The translations under genes were made by a program, and so were the position numbers. From Candidatus Omnitrophota bacterium (lineage in GTDB: Bacteria > Omnitrophota > Koll11 > Zapsychrales > Fredricksoniimonadaceae), in contig JAHFGF010000079.1 in NCBI GenBank assembly GCA_023247595.1, forward strand, positions 1 through 7,764: a stretch of DNA of 7,764 bases. Direction: 5' to 3'. Shown in pieces: positions 5,911-7,764 of this stretch. Numbering within the stretch: position 1 is the first letter of the stretch; each line of letters starts with the position of its first letter. Under the pieces are notes generated by a model, which saw only the letters and a list, made by a program, of their open reading frames with translations, made no database searches and was not told the DNA's origin.

Positions 5911-5967
5911 TGCCTATCCTTCTAACTTCTATTCTCCATCAGCTATCCCCCATCACCTACCCACCTA
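5911..5967. repeat. Degenerate 7-bp tandem repeats running into the pyrE stop codon
   Basis: Seven contiguous heptamers at 5919-5967 (cttctaa, cttctat and five more) have C at the fourth position in all seven units and A at the sixth in six. An eighth unit, tgcctat at 5911-5917, is separated by one extra base. The last unit, ccaccta, contains the pyrE stop codon (5965-5967). On the minus strand the tract is G-rich, of the form GgtGatg. Same 7-bp spacing as the other three loci but a different word. Confidence 0.65.
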
Positions 5968-6528
5968 TGCCTTTAAAAATTCTTTCGACGTAAAAATCGA
6001 TTCCAGCTTACAGCCGCGTTTGGCCATGGCTTCATCCGCGCCTTCCTGCCGGTTGATAATTGAAATGCATTTGACCACCTTAATTCCCATGCGGTCGGTG
6101 ACGTCTAAGGATTCCAGAAAAGCCTTGCCGGTGGTGGCCACATCATCGATCAAAATGACTGATGCGCCGTCGGATAATATGGGCCCTTCCAATTGCTGTT
6201 GTTTACCGTGGGCTTTGGGGGCCTTGCGGATGATAAATGTTTTGAGTGGTTTTTGCATTTGATAACTGAGTAAAGCAACAGCCCCAACCATGGGATCGGC
6301 GCCTAACGTCGGGCCTCCGATGGCTTCGATCTTGTCATTCTTAACCATATCCAGCAAAACCGCGGCTGTTAAAAAAGCGCCTGCGGCCGAAAGAGTAACC
6401 CGTCGGGCATCAAAATAATGATCGCTTTCTTTGCCCGAGGAAAGGATGATTCTTTCTTTAAAAAAAGCCTGAGATTTTAACAATTCAAAAAGTTTTACCT
6501 TTGCTTCTGTCGCGTTCATTATGACCAT
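5965..6528 (-). CDS. pyrE: Orotate phosphoribosyltransferase
   Basis: The 187-residue enzyme joins orotate to PRPP to make OMP in de novo pyrimidine synthesis. Visible parts are ILSSGKESDHYFDARR at about 28-43 (the PyrE SGxxSxxYxDxR element), GGPTLGADPM at 71-80, the flexible catalytic loop IRKAPKAHG at 100-108, and the PRPP-binding loop VILIDDVATTGKA at 124-136. This length fits the shorter type of PyrE rather than the 213-residue E. coli type. Start: AGGA at 6539-6536 lies 7 nt before ATG 6528; a second ATG at 6519 has poorer spacing. It lies 33 bp after the small exported protein gene and is probably co-transcribed with it. The stop codon is embedded in a heptamer repeat. Confidence 0.94.
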   Translation of the reverse strand: MVIMNATEAKVKLFELLKSQAFFKERIILSSGKESDHYFDARRVTLSAAGAFLTAAVLLDMVKNDKIEAIGGPTLGADPMVGAVALLSYQMQKPLKTFIIRKAPKAHGKQQQLEGPILSDGASVILIDDVATTGKAFLESLDVTDRMGIKVVKCISIINRQEGADEAMAKRGCKLESIFTSKEFLKA

Positions 6529-6561
6529 ACAAAATTCCTATCATCCATGTGGTTGTTTGAT

Positions 6562-6873
6562 TTATTTATCCAAAGAAGGGGCTTCTAAACCGCGCTTATG
6601 GATTTCCATTAATAATTGGATTCGATAACGTAATAAATTCTTATATGCCGTGTATTCTTTTGGTGTAAATCCTGACGTGGTATGAAATGTCTTGCTGGCT
6701 TCCATTTCAACAAGCACATCAATAAACCTATCCATCAACTGCACGTCCTTAAGCTGAACAATGTCCTTCTGTTCCAAAATCTCAAGATCATCCATATAGG
6801 CCAACACCGGACGCGCGACAAACAAACAAAGAGCAACAACCAAACAATGAACAGCCATAAGTTTTATTTTCAT
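6562..6873 (-). CDS. Small exported protein of unknown function
   Basis: The 103-residue product starts with a clear signal peptide, MKIKLMAVHCLVVALCLFVARPVLA, with likely cleavage after Ala25 before YMDD. The mature part is about 78 residues, highly charged and probably mostly helical, with no recognisable motif. The only cysteine is in the signal region and there is no lipobox, so it should be soluble in the periplasm. It has a strong Shine-Dalgarno sequence, GAGG at 6882-6879, 5 nt before ATG 6873, and a near-consensus promoter upstream, so it is very likely a real and well expressed gene. I do not recognise the family. It precedes pyrE by 33 bp. Confidence 0.8.
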   Translation of the reverse strand: MKIKLMAVHCLVVALCLFVARPVLAYMDDLEILEQKDIVQLKDVQLMDRFIDVLVEMEASKTFHTTSGFTPKEYTAYKNLLRYRIQLLMEIHKRGLEAPSLDK

Positions 6874-6915
6874 AATTTCCTCGATGAATTAATATTTTCC
6901 GTCTGATTTGGCAAC

Positions 6916-6944
6916 ATTATAGAGAGATTTTTTTTATGTGACAA
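6916..6944 (-). promoter_or_regulatory. Sigma70-type promoter for the small exported protein and pyrE
   Basis: Read on the minus strand, TTGTCA (6944-6939) and TATAAT (6921-6916) are separated by exactly 17 bp: a perfect -10 box and a 5 of 6 -35 box. Transcription should start near 6909, leaving a leader of about 35 nt that contains the GAGG ribosome binding site. The promoter lies in the 99-bp divergent gap shared with comF, so comF expression from the opposite strand must use overlapping sequence. Confidence 0.82.
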
Positions 6945-6972
6945 CCAAATTCTCCCATGATACCATAGCGCC

Positions 6973-7698
6973 ATGTTGAAAGTTCTCCTCGAAGGACTTG
7001 GAGATCTCGTTTTTCCATATAATTGTCTTCTGTGCAGCCAATATGTCCCGGACAAAAACCTCCCCCACGTTTGTTCTTCTTGCCTTGCCGCTGTCGAATT
7101 CAATACGCCTCCTTTTTGTCTGCGCTGTTCCCGGCATTTAACCATTTATTCCGCCCAAGGCCTGTGCCCGGCTTGTTTAAAATATCCCATTGCCTTTGAC
7201 CAGGCCTGGGGAACAGTTGCTTACACTCCCGAAATTCAAAAACTGCTGCATCTGTTCAAGTATCAGCAGCGAACCATGGTTCGAAACGTCTTTCGATATT
7301 TCATTCATACCTTTTGTCACTCATACCCGATTGCGTTTAATCAGTTTGATTTGATTATTCCCATCCCGCTTCATCCCGTGCGTATTCGGGAACGGGGATT
7401 TAATCAGGCGCAACTCATCGCGGAGATGATTAGCCATTCTCATGGAATCCCTATCCATAACCAAAGCTTGATTAGAATCCGTCATACTCAACCACAATCT
7501 TTTTTAGACCAAAAAGAACGCTGGACAAACATGCAAGGCGCTTTTAAAATAAAAACTCATTCGAAGATTAATGATAAATCTATCTTATTAATCGACGATC
7601 TTTTAACAACCGGAGCAACAGCTTCTGCGGCGGCTCATCTTCTGAAAGAAGCCGGCGCCAAACGGGTTGGCCTATTTGTCATAGCCCTTGCGCATTAA
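6973..7698 (+). CDS. comF: ComF family amidophosphoribosyltransferase-like protein
   Basis: The 241-residue protein of the ComF/GntX type has an N-terminal double zinc finger and a C-terminal phosphoribosyltransferase fold. Four CxxC pairs are visible: C18/C21, C34/C37, C49/C52 and C65/C68. Then comes LLHLFKYQ near 91, the family block LIIPIPLHPVRIRERGFNQAQLIAE starting near 127, and the PRPP loop ILLIDDLLTTGAT at 204-216. In competent bacteria ComF assists DNA uptake, but the family is also common in species not known to be competent, so the cellular role here is open. No other competence gene is in the window. No good Shine-Dalgarno sequence precedes ATG 6973; the start is chosen because LLEGLGDLVFPYNCLLC is the usual ComF beginning. 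Confidence 0.93.
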   Translation: MLKVLLEGLGDLVFPYNCLLCSQYVPDKNLPHVCSSCLAAVEFNTPPFCLRCSRHLTIYSAQGLCPACLKYPIAFDQAWGTVAYTPEIQKLLHLFKYQQRTMVRNVFRYFIHTFCHSYPIAFNQFDLIIPIPLHPVRIRERGFNQAQLIAEMISHSHGIPIHNQSLIRIRHTQPQSFLDQKERWTNMQGAFKIKTHSKINDKSILLIDDLLTTGATASAAAHLLKEAGAKRVGLFVIALAH

Positions 7699-7730
7699 CC
7701 GCACTTCATAACCCGTTTTGTTAGTTACCT

Positions 7731-7764
7731 ATGCGAATCCTGCGCAACTACATCCTTGCTGAAT
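7731..7764 (+). CDS. Start of a probable LptF/LptG-family permease, cut by the window end
   Basis: Only 11 codons are visible, reading MRILRNYILAE. This matches the usual first residues of LptF/LptG (YjgP/YjgQ) inner-membrane permeases, which extract lipopolysaccharide together with LptB, and it begins 32 bp after comF on the same strand. No convincing Shine-Dalgarno sequence is seen. With so few residues this is a recognition of style rather than proof, and LptF cannot be told from LptG. Confidence 0.5.
   Translation, partial: MRILRNYILAE

Noticed and set aside
625..5967. CRISPR-like array as explanation for the short repeats
   Set aside because: Units are only 7 bp, contiguous with no spacers, and degenerate; no cas gene is present.
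5894..6262. Plus-strand ORF of 122 codons
   Set aside because: It lies mostly antisense to pyrE, starts in the heptamer-rich gap and has a low-complexity, non-protein-like composition.

Overview
The window looks like a piece of a Gram-negative chromosome of moderate GC. It encodes an exported DUF192 protein, a lipoprotein signal peptide with a lipobox, an envelope histidine kinase and the start of an LptF/LptG-type permease, which point to an outer-membrane bacterium. No rRNA or strong phylogenetic marker is present. The style (Maf joined to an M48 lipoprotein, degenerate 7-bp repeats between genes) made me think of an uncultured PVC-type lineage such as Omnitrophota, but that is a low-confidence inference.

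Layout. (1) 1-2169, plus strand: the 3' end of a pyruvate dehydrogenase E2 gene, then lpdA (E3), both parts of a 2-oxoacid dehydrogenase complex. (2) About 2194-2258: a bidirectional hairpin terminator where the two gene blocks converge. (3) 5546 down to 2294, minus strand: a probable operon in the order maf::M48 peptidase, DUF192, sensor histidine kinase, single-domain response regulator. (4) 5547-5964: a 418-bp gap without a gene. It holds a roughly 300-bp element that folds as a three-way junction, preceded on the plus strand by a plausible promoter, then a heptamer tract. It is a candidate structured RNA or a MITE-like insertion. (5) 6873 down to 5965, minus strand: a small exported protein of unknown function and pyrE, behind a very good sigma70-type promoter. 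(6) 6973-7764, plus strand: comF and the first 11 codons of a probable LptF/LptG permease.

The gene content is mostly housekeeping: pyruvate oxidation, nucleotide pool hygiene and pyrimidine synthesis, envelope proteolysis and signalling. The unusual content is between the genes. Degenerate tandem 7-bp repeats occur in four separate places. They often lie as inverted pairs, end at or inside stop codons, and in one case encode the hydrophobic core of a signal peptide. The second oddity is the in-frame fusion of Maf to a complete lipoprotein-type M48 peptidase, in which the last Maf helix doubles as the start of the signal peptide.
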